64,000 bases of DNA from contig CM073891.1 in assembly GCA_037176705.1 (NCBI GenBank), forward strand, positions 50,966,571 to 51,030,570, given 5' to 3'. This document shows, one piece after another, positions 33,681-45,699 of the stretch. Source of the stretch: Molossus alvarezi. Taxonomy: Eukaryota > Chordata > Mammalia > Chiroptera > Molossidae. The translations under genes were made by a program, and so were the position numbers. Each line of letters opens with the position of its first letter. Position 1 is the first letter of the stretch. The notes under the pieces were generated by a model. The model saw nothing but the letters and a program-made list of their open reading frames with translations. It made no database searches and was not told the DNA's origin.

Positions 33681-34207
33681 CTTTTTACGTTGGTTTTGAA
33701 AGCCATTCAGCAATGTGTTCTGGTAGCACAGGCCCTCAGCCAGAGACTCCATAACCATGTGGGGAACAAAGAGGATGGCAGTCATTCATCTCCATGTATG
33801 TCCTCTTTCTCAGATGCCAATTGTTTCCTTCCCACCATTTCTCTGTAAGTCTGCGTTTGATGAGAGAGGTTTCATCTCCAAGTCCCACAAGAACTCTACA
33901 TCACTTCTTCACCTTTTATCCTTTCATTCCTGATTGTTGGGGGGAAGGCGATGCTGTTAACTTCTTGGGGAAAAAGCAGGAGGAATAACTCAGGAAATTC
34001 TTCATCCAGGACACGGATCTTATGTTGAACCTGAAGAGATGATTAGTTGCTTTATAGTAGGGCAGGTAAAAGGCATGCCTAGTAACAAGAACTTTTGTAT
34101 CATTTGGGTCAGATACAACAAAAACTTCACATAGCATCACATGAACATACATTTCAGCTCATCTCTCTAATATAGAAAATAATTAAAATATTAAGAAAGA
34201 AAAGATA
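33681..34207. other. Intergenic DNA, nothing recognised
   Basis: Moderately GC-balanced sequence. Overlapping open stretches at 33648-33848, 33794-33988 and 33916-34152 (opposite strands) share no recognisable motif. Confidence 0.4.
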
Positions 34208-34458
34208 GCCCTGGCCGGTTTGGCTCAGCGGTTAGAGCATCGGACCACAGACCGGAGAGACCCCGGTTTGGTTCCCACTAAGGGCACATACCTCCACTGC
34301 AGTTTGTCCCCTGCCCTGGTTGGAGTCCTGTGAGGGGCAACCACTAAATGTGTCTCTCTCACATGGATGTTTCTCTCTCTCTCTTCTTTCCTCTCTCCCT
34401 CCTGCTCTGTCTGAAGATAAATGCAAAAATGTCCTCGGGTAAGGATAAAAAAAAAAAA
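34208..34458 (+). mobile_element. VES SINE
   Basis: Begins GCCCTGGCCGGTTTGGCTCA with intact A and B boxes, a CT-rich centre, and a tail with AAATGTCCTCGGGTAAGGAT and poly(A). The duplication approximates AAGAAAAGATA (34197-34207) and AAAAAAAGATA (34452-34462). Confidence 0.9.
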
Positions 34459-34469
34459 GATAAAACACA

Positions 34470-35270
34470 CATAGAAAATGGGCAAAAGACATAAATAGAA
34501 TTCATACAGAAAATATTCATATAACATGATACAAAAATATCTACTATTATATTCTTAATAGAAATGCAAAGTTAAACTATACTGAGATTACTATTTCTCA
34601 CTTATCTGACTGAAAATTTTCGAAAGCTTGATAGCATACTCTATAGCCAGAGCTTTTGGAAATATAGCCTCTCACTTGTTGCAAAATGGGCAAGCCCTAT
34701 GGAGGGAAATTTGATAATATCGCACAAAAACTCATATTTACCCTTTGACCTAGAAATCTCACTTTTGGGAATTCACCTTGAAGATGAGCCTTCCAAAATA
34801 CAAAACAATCTATGCCAAGGTTACTTGTTATTTGTAATACCGTAGATTGGAAACCTAAATGCTCATCCAGAAGAGATTGGTTGAATAAACCATAGTATAA
34901 CTACAAAAATAAATACAAAGCAGCCATTAGAAAGAGTGAGGAAAGTTTGTATGAATTGATGAGCTGATATCTATTATATATTTTTATGGCAAAAGCAATT
35001 TGCCACAATTACATTTAATAACATTATGCTACCATTGTGAAAAAAGATAATGTATTTTTCCCCAAAAACATAAACAGAGGAAGGATAAACCAGAAGCTAA
35101 TGAAAATGGTTATTTATAGTAAGTGGGAGGGAAAGTGGGGAGCTGGATATGGTGGGAGATTTCCTTTATTAAAATTTTTGACATAGTTAATTGTCTACAT
35201 ATCAAGTAAAATACTATCAAAACTGAAATAAAGCAAACTGCAAAATTAAATCAAAACAGAAAATGAGCTA
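34470..35270 (+). mobile_element. Ancient LINE-1 (L1M-type) 3' portion
   Basis: Landmarks are ACCCTTTGACCTAGAAATCT, CACTTTTGGGAATTCACCTT, then GGTTGAATAAACCATAGTAT, AAGCAGCCATTAGAAAGAG, and an A-rich end near 35260. This is the order of old L1M ORF2 end plus 3' UTR. The VES at 34208 lies at its left border. Confidence 0.65.
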
Positions 35271-35302
35271 ACTATATTTTAATTTAAAAAGATAACCATA
35301 CA

Positions 35303-35514
35303 GCCCTGGCAGGGTGGCTCAATCAATTGGAATGTTGTCTCCTACAATAAAAGGTTGTGGGTTCAATTTCTGGTCAGGGCACATACGTAGGTTGTGGTTT
35401 TGATCACTGGTCAATGTTTCTGTCTCAAATCAATGTTTCTCTCTCTCTCTAATCAATATCTCACATACACACACACACACACACATGCACACATATGCTG
35501 AGGTGAGGATTTTT
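35303..35514 (+). mobile_element. tRNA-derived bat SINE with 17 bp duplication
   Basis: The head GCCCTGGCAGGGTGGCTCAA, the ACAATAAAAGGTTGTGGGTT variant loop, a CT-rich centre with an embedded (CA)n run at 35465-35486, and the GAGGTGAGGATTTT tail. The duplication AAAAAGATAACCATACA is exact at 35286-35302 and 35515-35531. Confidence 0.9.
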
Positions 35515-35613
35515 AAAAAGATAACCATACAATAAAAAATAATTTAAATAACTTTTGAACACTCTGTTCAATGTTAGTAAGATCTATTCCAAGTATAAAA
35601 ATATTAGAACATA

Positions 35614-35869
35614 TGCCCTGGCCAGTTTGGCTCCGTGGTTAGAGTGTTGGCCTGCGGTCCAGAGAGACATGGGTTCGGTTCCTGCTAAGGGCGCGTACCT
35701 TTGTTGTAGTTTGTCCCCAGCCTTGGTTGGTCGTGTGGGTGGCAGCCACTCGATGTGTCCCTTTCATGTCGATGTTTCTTTCTCTCTCTCTGTTCCTCTC
35801 TCTCCCTCTCATTCTACCTGAACAAAAAATGGAAAAATGTCCTCAAGTGAGGATAAAAATATATATATA
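35614..35869 (+). mobile_element. Young VES SINE
   Basis: Head from TGCCCTGGCCAGTTTGGC, full CT-rich middle, and the tail TGTCCTCAAGTGAGGATAAA followed by a TA tract. The duplication TATTAGAACATA occurs at 35602-35613 and 35870-35881. Confidence 0.92.
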
Positions 35870-36261
35870 TATTAGAACATAAAGATCTAAAGCTATTTAT
35901 TAAGTAACCTTTTATTAGTAGTAGTAGTAGTCTTGTCACATTTTTATATTATTTTGTGTATGTTACAGATGAAAGTAAATAAACAAACATGTAAATATGA
36001 TAATGTTATTAAAATATTTTCACTGGAAGAGAATGAGGCACAACTATAAATAAAATAAATAAAAAATCTTTGTTATTGTTAAATTTTTATTAAAAATATT
36101 AGCTGAATTCCTGATTAAGAATACAATGGTCCATCCACTGTAAAGGTCTAGATAACTTAGCAGCAATAAAACATCGAGTGTGGAGATCTTTGTTTCTAAA
36201 GACCATTATTGATTCAAAGAGTTGAATAGCTACAATGCCAAGCAAAGAAGTGCTAAAACAC

Positions 36262-36555
36262 TGAGGTAAGAAAGACAAATAGCACATTATTTCACTTTTT
36301 TGTGAAATCTAATGAACAAAATAAACTGATGAACTAAATCGGTCCAGAGACATGGAAGCCTGGAAAGACAGTCTGGGAGAAGAGCGGGGAGGTGGATATG
36401 CGGAGTGATTGGCCAAAGACTTTATATGCACGTAAGCATTGCCATGGTCACAGACACCACTGCAGTGAAGACCTGAGGTGGAGTGGGAACCGGGTGGAGG
36501 GGGGGAGAGGGCAATAAATGGGAGGACATCTGTAATAATCTCAATAAGAAAGATA
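36262..36555 (+). mobile_element. LINE-1 3' UTR fragment
   Basis: Starts near GTAAGAAAGACAAATAGCAC and carries AACAAAATAAACTGATGAAC, CTTTATATGCACGTAAGCAT, a G-rich tract at 36482-36512, and an end with AATCTCAATAAGAAAGATAT. It is related to the copy at 17007. Confidence 0.8.
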
Positions 36556-37899
36556 TAAAACAGAGTTATCATTGGTATGGATATGCTGCACAGCATATTA
36601 CATCTTAGATAAGCAAGAACTGGGCTTGCCTAGTGAAGCTTGAGAAAGACTATTTTTAGAACCAATAAAATAAAGAAGTTTCATCATTTATGTTTTAAAC
36701 AAAGAATGGCTACATATGCTTATGTTCTAGAACTGGATTTGGCCAAATATTGTTATGGGTACCAATGTTAATGAAACAATGTAAGATTAAAGCACAGAAG
36801 TATTTAAAAAAAACAAAAAACGGACTCAGCACTGACCCAAACGGGCTCCCACTATTTTGGTTAACTTGAGAATCTAATAGAATAATGACAGACTTATAAT
36901 ACTTTTTTTAAAGTATGAGTCCAAAAACATTTAGAAAAATATGAAAGAAAAAATAAAAGTCTCTTTTTACAGAGAATACCAGATAATGTGTGTAGAATAA
37001 ATAATGAAATTGAAGAACTAACTGGGTTGTAACTCCCAGTGTAATAACTAATTTAGGCTATAACTCTATATGGATGCTGAAGCAATCACCATAAAAATTA
37101 TTGTGGAAGAAAATTTTTGCATGGTTCTAAATGATCACCCCACAGGTTAGTAATTAATTACAAGTGCAAAAATCACATTAAAGAGATATGACAATTACTA
37201 CCCATAAGCACATGTTCAAGTGATTTCACTCACTAATAGTGGGATAACCTGGTATTATGTACTTCCTGATGTAATGTTGTAGGAAGTACACAGCATTACC
37301 TATGTGCTATTATTATTTTACTAAAATGTACTTATAAGAAAATAAAATAAGGCAAATTCAGAAAGTAGAACATTCTACAACACTAAAGGCCTGGACTTTT
37401 CAAAACAAAATGTAAAGAAACAAAAGGTAGTAAAGTCATGAAAAATAAGATAACACAACAGCAACAGGAGATTCTAAGGAAAATGATTCTAGATTCAAAT
37501 AGACTAAATAGCCATAACAATCAAATGCAATGCATGAAATTTAATTAGGGTTTATATCAGCCAAAAAAACAATAAAAGACTTCTGAGACAATTAGAGATA
37601 TATGATTGTGTACTGTATACTCATTTCTCTTATGTAAAATTCTAGATCCAATAAAGATATTATGTTTATACAGGAGAATGCCTTATTTATAGATGGTGTA
37701 TGCTGACATAATTATAAAGAATTGTTATTCCCGCAACATTTTAAATGGTTAAAAATGTATGCAAATTATAGAGAGAAAGACATAAACACTCGGTGAATCT
37801 AGGTGAAGGTTTAACAGTTTTCCTTGTAGTACACTTTCTCAGTTCTCTTTAGAAGAGAAATTTTGAAAAATATGTTAGTGGTGGGGGAGGAAGCACTTC
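36556..37899. other. AT-rich intergenic DNA
   Basis: No repeat with clear ends and no gene. An A-rich spot lies at 36805-36821. Confidence 0.4.
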
Positions 37900-38123
37900 C
37901 TTTTTTAAAAAATTTTTTCTTTATTGATTTTAGAGAGAGAGGAAAGGAGAGGGAGAGAGAGAGATAGAAACATCGATGAGAGAGAACATTGATTGGCTGC
38001 CTCCTTCATGCCCCCCACTGGGGATCAGGCCCACAACCTGGACATGTGCCCTGACCAGGAATCGAACCAGTGACCACTTGGTGCATGGGTCAGTGCTCAA
38101 CCACTGAGCCACAGTGGCCAGGC
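37900..38123 (-). mobile_element. tRNA-derived bat SINE (VES-related)
   Basis: Reverse copy: TTTCTTTATTGATTTTAGAG, a GA tract, GGCTGCCTCCTTCATGCCCC, and the head ending GAGCCACAGTGGCCAGGC. The duplication is approximately AGGAAGCACTT (37888-37898) and AGGAAGCATTT (38124-38134). Confidence 0.9.
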
Positions 38124-38134
38124 AGGAAGCATTT

Positions 38135-41100
38135 TCTTCTGTTTCTACTTTTTGCAGCTCAAATTCTGTGAGCAGCATTCCTGCTCTCCCTAAATTTTAC
38201 CAAAACTCCCTCATTAGGCAAGCTACAGAACAATTGCCACACCAGCACACCCCAAGAACAATTGAGTTTTGCATTGTCCTCTCACTTCAGAGAGCCGAGA
38301 CCTGTTTTGCACTCTTCCTGTTCCTCCTCACACTGTCTCTAAAAGAAAGAACCCCAGCTAAATAATACACAAAATTTACCTTAACATAGCGTACCACCTA
38401 ACATCTAGTTTAGGTTAAGGTGATTTCATTATTGCTGTTGCTGGATTTCTTTGCCTATTCATGTGATTTTCCCAGTACAAAAGAAGCCTGTGACATGTAG
38501 GTATATTCTTCAGCTATAGGACAATGACAATTTCCTAAAATCCTTAAATTATTCATATATGAACATGTAAGATTATATGTATTTGTGGGATACCCTCACA
38601 AAAAATTCTATTAGGTAAATATATATTTTCCAAAATAGTCATCACAGTTTAATTCTTTCTTCAATGTCAGTATTCTCTTTTAGATCATGTCTGTGTAGTG
38701 ACTAAAATTTGCTGATTAGTTAATAAATATATAGTAAATAAATCACTGAATGTGCAGTGACCTGGAGACTTGGAGATCATCAGTCATAAATGATAGATCA
38801 TTCCTTGAGTATAAGGGAGATCTTCAAAGGAGGTGAGTTGAGAGAAAAATAAAGAAGAAATAAGAAAAGAAAAGGAGAAAGAGTAAAGAAATAGGTGAGT
38901 TAATGCTGATATTGGATAACATAGTCAGAGAGGGGTATATCTTTTATATTTATTCATATTCTCTTAGCCATATCTCAAATGAGTAATCACTAGCCACATA
39001 AACAGAGGCTACCCTATTGGACACTGCAGCTAATAGAAAATTTTCATTATTATAGGAAGTTCTATGGGATAACTGGTGGAGAAAGTATAGCTTGAGAAAA
39101 GGGCCAAGAAATAAAATCTGAAGAAATCCAACATTTATAGATTAGAAAATATGTAAGAAAATTTAAATAAAAATAAATATCTAGTAGAGGAATCCAAAAG
39201 AATATGGTAACAAGGGAAACCTAGGAAAGCAATGCAATCAAGAATGTTTTTGAGTTGTCAGCTTCCTTGAACATTTTTACATGCTGCTTTAAAGAAATAG
39301 CTGAATCAATCAAAGAAGTCTATTATAAAAGCAACTCTTCCAATTAAAATTCACAAATTTGAAAGGTCTGAAAAACTATGCTTCCGGTTTTATATTTTGT
39401 TAACCATTATATTTGATTTCTAATAGATTCTTACTTTAATATTTCTAATTGTTGCTGCAGTAAATAATTCACAGTGACTGGAAAATAGATATTAAAGATC
39501 CCTAAAATCAGATTTGTGTATGTTACATATAAAATAATTATTGCTGCAGTAAATGCTTCGAAGCTCAACTCAAAGCAATCCAAAGATGTGTGATGGAAAA
39601 GAGAGGGGGAGTTAAGTCAAGAAGCAACAATTAAGGAAATGTCTTAAACACCAACTCTATTTTGGTTTTCTCTAGCTTTTCCACTCTTCCCACTTGTGTT
39701 AGTCACCATCCCACAGTTTCCTTTCATGTCACTGAAGTAAGTTAACTCAGAAAATAAAGAGTCGTCTGTCTCCATGCTTTTACTATTCTAAAAACAACTT
39801 CCATTGCCCACTACTGTGGCATTTAAGTCTAGTCAGACTCATTTTATTCAAGTACCCTCACTGTCTGCTCAGAATAAACACTATTGGAAAAATTTACTAT
39901 AGTAATCTTATGTGAGTTGGTTCCCCCTTCTTGAACTCAAAACATTCCTTCAATATGTGAGACGGGCAAATCCAATCATTGTGCTCAACAGGATTTTATT
40001 GAATCCTCTGACAATTCAGATAAACTACTAAATGCATGTTTATTATAAGCATGCATGCAAATACTACATTCTAGGGAGGAAACTACTTGAAGTAGTTATT
40101 CTACCTGTAAACAACGTTTGCCTAGATGGATTTTATTATATTCCTAGAAAAGTTCAATGGGTTACATGGAAAATTAAAGGTTATGTCATCATAATTTGTT
40201 TAGCTGACTCTGCATCTTGTGTAACTAGGAATGTTCGTTCCCATAGATTTTGATTTTGGTCCAAGTAAAAACTTGACAACAGACTAAGTATAATGCTGTT
40301 TCTGAACATTACAACTCCAGAAAACCCTCACCATCAGCTGCAATGTTTACAGGAAATGGCTATATATACTGCTATATATATGACATTCCTAATGGCTCCC
40401 CTGAGTACCGTGCCTCTCATTAACAGATCTCAAGGTTTATTTAAATTATCATTGTTGTTAAGCCAAAGAATAGCTACAACTTACCTATATTTTCAACAGT
40501 AGTTTTATACAAAGTATAACACTCAATATCAACATCTATATTATACCCTTAACTAACTACTTTGAGATTTATTATCTTTTTTATTATTAGGATTCCACTC
40601 AATAGAACCACAGAATAAAACCTGTTAAAAATATGAATAATTCAATATCATATTTTATAATCATCTGAAAAATAGCATAGCTAAGTAGAAATCCATGGCC
40701 ATAGAATCACATGGAGTTACTATAAAATTGGAATTTTAAGATGTTATTTTGGGCTTTGGACATCCTCAGATGATTCTAAATATGACATGACCCAAGTTGT
40801 TTATCATAATATTATACCAGTGGCAATGCATACATTTGTAATTATTTAATTTCAAGGCCTCTAAATGTACAAAAATAATGCATTTTTTCAGGTAGCCTAA
40901 AGTATTTAGACTAAACAAAGATTTCCTTTATATCAATATCTAAAAAAAAATCAAAGTGACTTATGTCACCAAAAGAAACAAGGAAGAAATATTCTTTTAA
41001 ACGCCTACTCACAGCTGTTACCATAAATTTCATAGCCTTATGATCACAAAAGATAGAAAAACAGCCATCAAATATTTTAATTATCTTGATATTTATTTTT

Positions 41101-41250
41101 TTTCCCCTGGGAAGGTAAGTGACCCTTGCTTGTCAGTTAATTATTTTCTCTTTTTTAGTGCACATGATAAGAAAAGAAGGTTTTGGTGTTTGTGTTGAGT
41201 TAATTTTATCATTCTGTAAATATACTCTAAACTATGTGATATTTTCATAT
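38135..41250. other. AT-rich intergenic DNA, about 3 kb without recognised elements
   Basis: I see no SINE, L1 or LTR with recognisable ends in this stretch. Small open frames (38114-38365, 40032-40253, 40293-40502) have no motifs. A GCTATATATACTGCTATATA palindromic spot lies near 40360-40380. Confidence 0.4.
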
Positions 41251-41251
41251 A

Positions 41252-41390
41252 TAGGCATACCTCACTTTATTGCATTTCACAGATTTGATTTTTACAAAAT
41301 GAAGACAAGACCATCCACCATCAAAAGATTACGGCTGGCTTTATTGTGGTAGCCTGGAACCAAACCTGTAATACCTATGAGATATGCCTG
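41252..41390. mobile_element. Tigger-type (pogo) DNA transposon remnant
   Basis: The left end, TAGGCATACCTCACTTTATT, and the right end, ending GAGATATGCCTG, are inverted copies, with GTGGTAGCCTGGAACCAAAC near the right as in Tigger1 termini. It is flanked by TA. About 139 bp remain, an internally deleted non-autonomous form without transposase. Confidence 0.85.
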
Positions 41391-41477
41391 TATTAATTTC
41401 AGAAACTCTAAGTCAAATAATATGTATTTTTAATAAAGATAAAAAGCAACAACTCTGTAGTCATAAAGAATGAAAAA

Positions 41478-41670
41478 CCCAGCCAGTGTGGCTCAGTGGT
41501 TGAAAGTCAACCTATGCACCAAGAGGTTGCTGGTTTGATTTCTGGTCAGGGCACATGCCCAGGTTGTGGAACAAATCCCCAATGGGGGGCATACAGGAGG
41601 CAGCCAATCGATGTTTCTATCTCACTCTCCCTTTCCCTTCCCCTCTCTCTAAAATCAATAAAGAAAAAAA
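41478..41670 (+). mobile_element. tRNA-derived bat SINE (VES-related)
   Basis: Head CCAGCCAGTGTGGCTCAGTG, the CACCAAGAGGTTGCTGG loop variant, CATACAGGAGGCAGCCAATC, and an AAATCAATAAAG end. It is followed 40 bp later by another SINE in the same orientation. Confidence 0.85.
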
Positions 41671-41709
41671 TTTTTTAAAGAAAAAATTTTATGTTAAGAA
41701 GATTTTTCT

Positions 41710-41910
41710 GACCAGCTGGCCTGGCTCAGTGGTTGAGCATTGACCCATGCACCAAAATGTTGCCGGTTCAATTCCCAGTCAGGGCACATGCCCAATTTGT
41801 GGACCTGATCCCCAGTGGGGGGGGGGGAGGGCATGCAAGAAGTGGCCAATCAGTATCTCTGTCATTGATGTCTCTTTCTTCCTCTTTCTCTCAAATCAAT
41901 AAAGAAAAAT
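41710..41910 (+). mobile_element. tRNA-derived bat SINE (VES-related)
   Basis: Head GACCAGCTGGCCTGGCTCAG, the CACCAAAATGTTGCCGG loop variant, an expanded poly-G (41817-41827) where the family has a short G run, and an AAATCAATAAAGAAAAA end. Confidence 0.85.
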
Positions 41911-42311
41911 TATTTTTTGTAAAAAGAAAATGTTTCTATTAGGGTCATCTTTCAGGCTTACAGAATTGAAAAGATACATTTATCTAGTCAAATCTATACA
42001 CTACATTTAAATCTATATATCTGCATACAAGTAGGGCAAAGCCCTCAAATACCTATCTATAATAATTTGAGCAGGGGTGCTAACCTACATCAAAATAAGA
42101 AGAAAATTATTAAGCAGGAATTTCTTAGAGGCAATCAAGTTTCAGTAATTTGAATAATGATTATAAGCATCATCATCTCCTGTTCATGTCAAAATTAAAT
42201 TTTTTCCTTTGAAATACTATAACACCTACATACCTTTATTACAACAGTCATTTCTATTTGCTGTTTTTTTTTTTTTTTTATTTCTATTACACATAGAATT
42301 TTTGTTGACAC
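41911..42311. other. AT-rich intergenic DNA
   Basis: Contains a poly-T tract at 42265-42280. Nothing else is recognised. Confidence 0.4.
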
Positions 42312-42880
42312 TTGTATGGTTAATTTTATTTGTCAACTTGATTTAGTTAAGGGATGCATAGGTGGCTGATAACACAAAATTTCTGGGTATATCTGTGAGG
42401 CTAATTCCACGAGACATTAGCGTTGGTAGACTGAGTAAAGGATAGAACCTTCACCAATGTGCGTGGCATCATTCAATCCATTGAGGGCTTGAAATATGGC
42501 AAAAAAGGCAGAGATGAAGCTAATTTTTTCTCTCTGCTTGGGCTGGGGCATCATATTCTCCGTCCTTAAGACATTGGAATACCTGTTTCTTGAGTCTTTG
42601 GATTTGACTTATAGCATTGTTCCCCTCCACCGTTCTTGGGCTTTGTCCTCAGACTGGGACATCAGCTTCCCTGGTTCTCAGGCCTTCAGACCAGACTGAA
42701 TTACACCACCTGCTTTCCTGGTTCTTCATCTTGCAGATGGCAGATCATAGGACTTCTCAGCCTCCATAATCGTATGGATCAATTTCAATAATAATTGTCT
42801 TCTTGCATATATAAAACTATATAAGATATAGACATCTATCATATGTGTCTGCCTTTGGTGCTCTCTCTCTCTCAACCCCT

Positions 42881-42938
<58 letters not shown>

Positions 42939-42958
42939 CCCTACTATAGTGCTCAGTT
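42312..42958 (+). mobile_element. Ancient LTR-like interspersed repeat
   Basis: The series TGTATGGTTAATTTTATTTG, TCAACTTGATTTAGTTAAGG, GGTAGACTGAGTAAAGGATA, CATTCAATCCATTGAGGGCT, GACTTCTCAGCCTCCATAAT and, after the CT tract, GTGAACCCTACTATAGTGCT is a familiar mammalian non-coding repeat of LTR type, nearly full length. I am confident of the repeat but not of its subfamily name. Confidence 0.65.
42885..42933. repeat. (CT)n polypyrimidine tract
   Basis: About 24 CT units in a pure run near the 3' end of the LTR-like repeat. Long pure polypyrimidine runs with mirror symmetry can adopt triplex structures. Confidence 0.95.
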
Positions 42959-44224
42959 ACCTCAATTATGCATTATCCATAGGACATTGTTTGGTACTCA
43001 ATAACATTTAAATGAGTAAATAAACAAAAAGCAGTCTTCTAAATCCTATAGGTTTTGTATAAAACAATGCTGCAGTAGAGTGCAATGATGTGATTATAAC
43101 ACAGTTAATAAAATTATTAAAAGATGAAAATCAGAATTGGATCCCCTTGAATCTGATTAGTTTGCTTAAGCAAAATTTATGATAAAAATGTTTAAAAAGT
43201 AAATGGCGATGCTATATGTTATAGTTTCTAAAATAGTAGCACAGCAACTTATACATATTATATGAAAGATCAATGTTTCTTGGTTTGAATCAATGTACTT
43301 TGGGTAAAAATGCCTCAGTTAATATAAGTTTAAAACTTCTGTTTTTGAGAGGGTTACTTATTTTCCAGCAAAGGAGAATCAATGACAACTTACAGCTACT
43401 ACATCTTGTCGTGAGAAGCCCATATTTGCAATGGCTGCAACCGCTGTCCCAGTTTATTCTTTTTCTGAAAGCTGCAGCATTAAACTGGAACTGCTGCACT
43501 CCCGCAGCAGGACGCTCTGCTCTGATTGGCAGGGAGAGTTTGAAGGTGGACCACTCTGTGGCCACACTGATTGCATTCTCCAGAGCTGTGGTAATGAAAT
43601 TGGAAGCCACCTTTTGTGAAGCAAAAAGCCTCAAAGTAATTGCTATGGGCTATAACTTTCCCTCTCTTTGCAAACCAGAAATACACAGTGCATTTTCCTC
43701 ATGAACCTACTGTATTTACCAATATTGTTTATGAAGCATACTTTGCCAGTTGACATTACTTTAGTAAGCTTATTATTATATGGTCAACACCTGCCCCATA
43801 AATATAGAATAGAGAAGTTATATTATATTTATGTTTGGTGAAATGAAGTGTTATCCAAACTCTGATGTGGTGAAGACCTTTTGCATTCTCTATATTTATG
43901 GGAGCTACATGCCACTTAACATATACCAAATTGGGTAAGCAAACATGTTTGACTCAAAGTTCAACTTTATGTGATCTCTGTGACCGGAGGTTGGGTCATA
44001 CACTTTCTAATGTATAGTTTCAACTAAGTTAGACTTCTAAATATATTTGAACTTTTAAGTTAAGTTTTAAGTTTCTTATTGAATAGCTGTATATTGAATA
44101 AAAAGATGAGTTTTTCTCTTACTAGCATAGTAAAATATCAGAAATTTACTTCAAGATTAGATATTACTTGAGAAGATATAATTAGAAACTATAGAGCCTT
44201 ATCTTTTTCTAAAGCAACATGACA
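42959..44224. other. Intergenic DNA with a GC-richer core
   Basis: Mostly AT-rich, with a GC-richer island at 43400-43690 that contains open frames on both strands: 43273-43704 plus (143 codons) and 43290-43634 minus (114 codons). Neither translation shows a domain I recognise. No repeat family was identified there. Confidence 0.45.
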
Positions 44225-44405
44225 TAATGGTGAAAGAATCCAGAAGCAGGGAGATATGGACTTTTATTTCAGCTACTCTCTGTACCTGTGTGTTCTTGGT
44301 AACTCACTTCAACTCTCTGAATCCTAAAATCTCATTAGTTAAAATAAAAATGTGAACCCTTCCTGTAAGGTTGATTTAAATGTTTTGAGGTAATTCATGT
44401 AAAAG
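44225..44405 (+). repeat. MIR SINE
   Basis: The blocks GTTCTTGGTAACTCACTTCA, ACTCTCTGAATCCTAAAATC and GTAAGGTTGATTTAAATG match the 'ttgggcaagttacttaacctctctg' core and the following 'gttgtgaggattaaatg' of a forward MIR. Confidence 0.75.
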
Positions 44406-44422
44406 GTCAAACACAATCTTTG

Positions 44423-44423
<1 letters not shown>

Positions 44424-44469
<46 letters not shown>
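44424..44469. repeat. (GT)n(TA)n microsatellite
   Basis: GTGTGTGT runs into about 20 TA units directly beside the poly(A) side of the next VES SINE, from whose tail it may have grown. Confidence 0.95.
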
Positions 44470-44474
<5 letters not shown>

Positions 44475-44693
44475 TTTTACTTTTCTATTTATCTTCAGAT
44501 AGAGTGGGAGGGAGGGAGAGAGAGAAAGAAACATCGATGTGAGAAAGACACATCGGCTGGTTACCTTCCACAAGACCTCGACCAGGGCCAGGGACAAACT
44601 GCAACCCAGGTACGTGCCCTTGACTGAAAATGAACCCACGATTCTTTGATCCATGGGCCAATGCTCTAACCATAGAGCCAAACTGGCCAGGGC
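44475..44693 (-). mobile_element. VES SINE
   Basis: TTTCTATTTATCTTCAGATA, a GA tract, CACATCGGCTGGTTACC, and the head ending GCCAAACTGGCCAGGGC. The tail lacks the CCTCACCCGAGGAC motif, so it is slightly truncated or of another subfamily. Confidence 0.88.
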
Positions 44694-44941
44694 TAGTAAA
44701 ATATTTTATAACTAATCATTTGATACTATAATTATTTTCTACTTCTTTTATTGTGAAGATAGAAATAAAACTGTTACCATTGCCATTAACAACAAAGATA
44801 CTGTTAGATGACTGTGAGACCATAAGGCAATAACCAATGCAAGATAAGCACAATTTGCCAGCCTTTTCCCTCAAGTTAATTTTTATTGCTACTGAAAAGT
44901 AATTTGGTCTGGACCTTCTAGAAGAAGTTATGGCACTGGAA

Positions 44942-44961
44942 TGGGGGTGGGGGTGGGGGTG
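44942..44961 (+). repeat. G-rich direct repeat (GGGGGT)n
   Basis: Three runs of five G separated by single T. This is one run short of the usual intramolecular four-run quadruplex unless a run is split. Confidence 0.7.
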
Positions 44962-45309
44962 TCAAATCCCTTGAACTAATTAACGTTTTCCTCATTTTCT
45001 AATGAGGAATTGAGATCTATGGAAATAAAGTGAACTAGGGAGTAACTGTCAATTTGTACATAAACCTTCCATCTAGAATTGTTACAACTAAAGCATAACC
45101 ATAATTCTCTGCTCTCCTTAGATTGGGGAAAACACAGTTACCAGGAGAAAATGTAGTGAATGCACATCCTGCTAAGGAAACTAAGGAAAAAATAAAACAG
45201 GAAAATACTCTTTAAGGGACTAATATTACAGTGAGAAATATAGGCATGTTATTGGTTTCTTTAGTTGAATTTAATGTTTATTCTCCTCCTGCTTCTTTTA
45301 TTTAGGAGC

Positions 45310-45540
45310 AGAACTTGACCATTGTGCACATGCTGCAATGAATACCCTTGTACTTACATCTTGGCACACAGGTGCATGTATGTCCGTGGCATATGTTCCT
45401 GGAAGTGAAATCACTGGGTCTGAGAAGATACAAAATTTTTATTTCATACAGAATGCATAATTATTTTCTGTTGGATTTTTTCCCATTTACATGGCCACTA
45501 ATAATGATCAGGAATCTCTGCAATCAGCAGAAGAGCTGAC
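45310..45540 (-). mobile_element. Old LINE-1 3' fragment
   Basis: CACATGCTGCAATGAATACC, CATATGTTCCTGGAAGTGAA and ATCACTGGGTCTGAGAAGAT are the reverse of the L1M 3' portion (atgaacattcttgtac, ggaattgctgggtcatagg). The left and right limits are approximate. Confidence 0.6.
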
Positions 45541-45699
45541 CTAGAATTAGTCACACTTGTATACGTCATATCCTGCAACCATTTAAAAAAGCCAAGGCAG
45601 TCCTATAGAAACTAAAGTGAATAAAACTTAAGACATGTTAAAGAAATAGAACAAATTTTAGAATTAGTATACAGCTCTGGCATTGTTTTCTTATTCTGG

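Noticed and set aside
34225..34527. 100-codon minus-strand frame
   Set aside because: It is mostly the antisense of a VES SINE and its A-tail.
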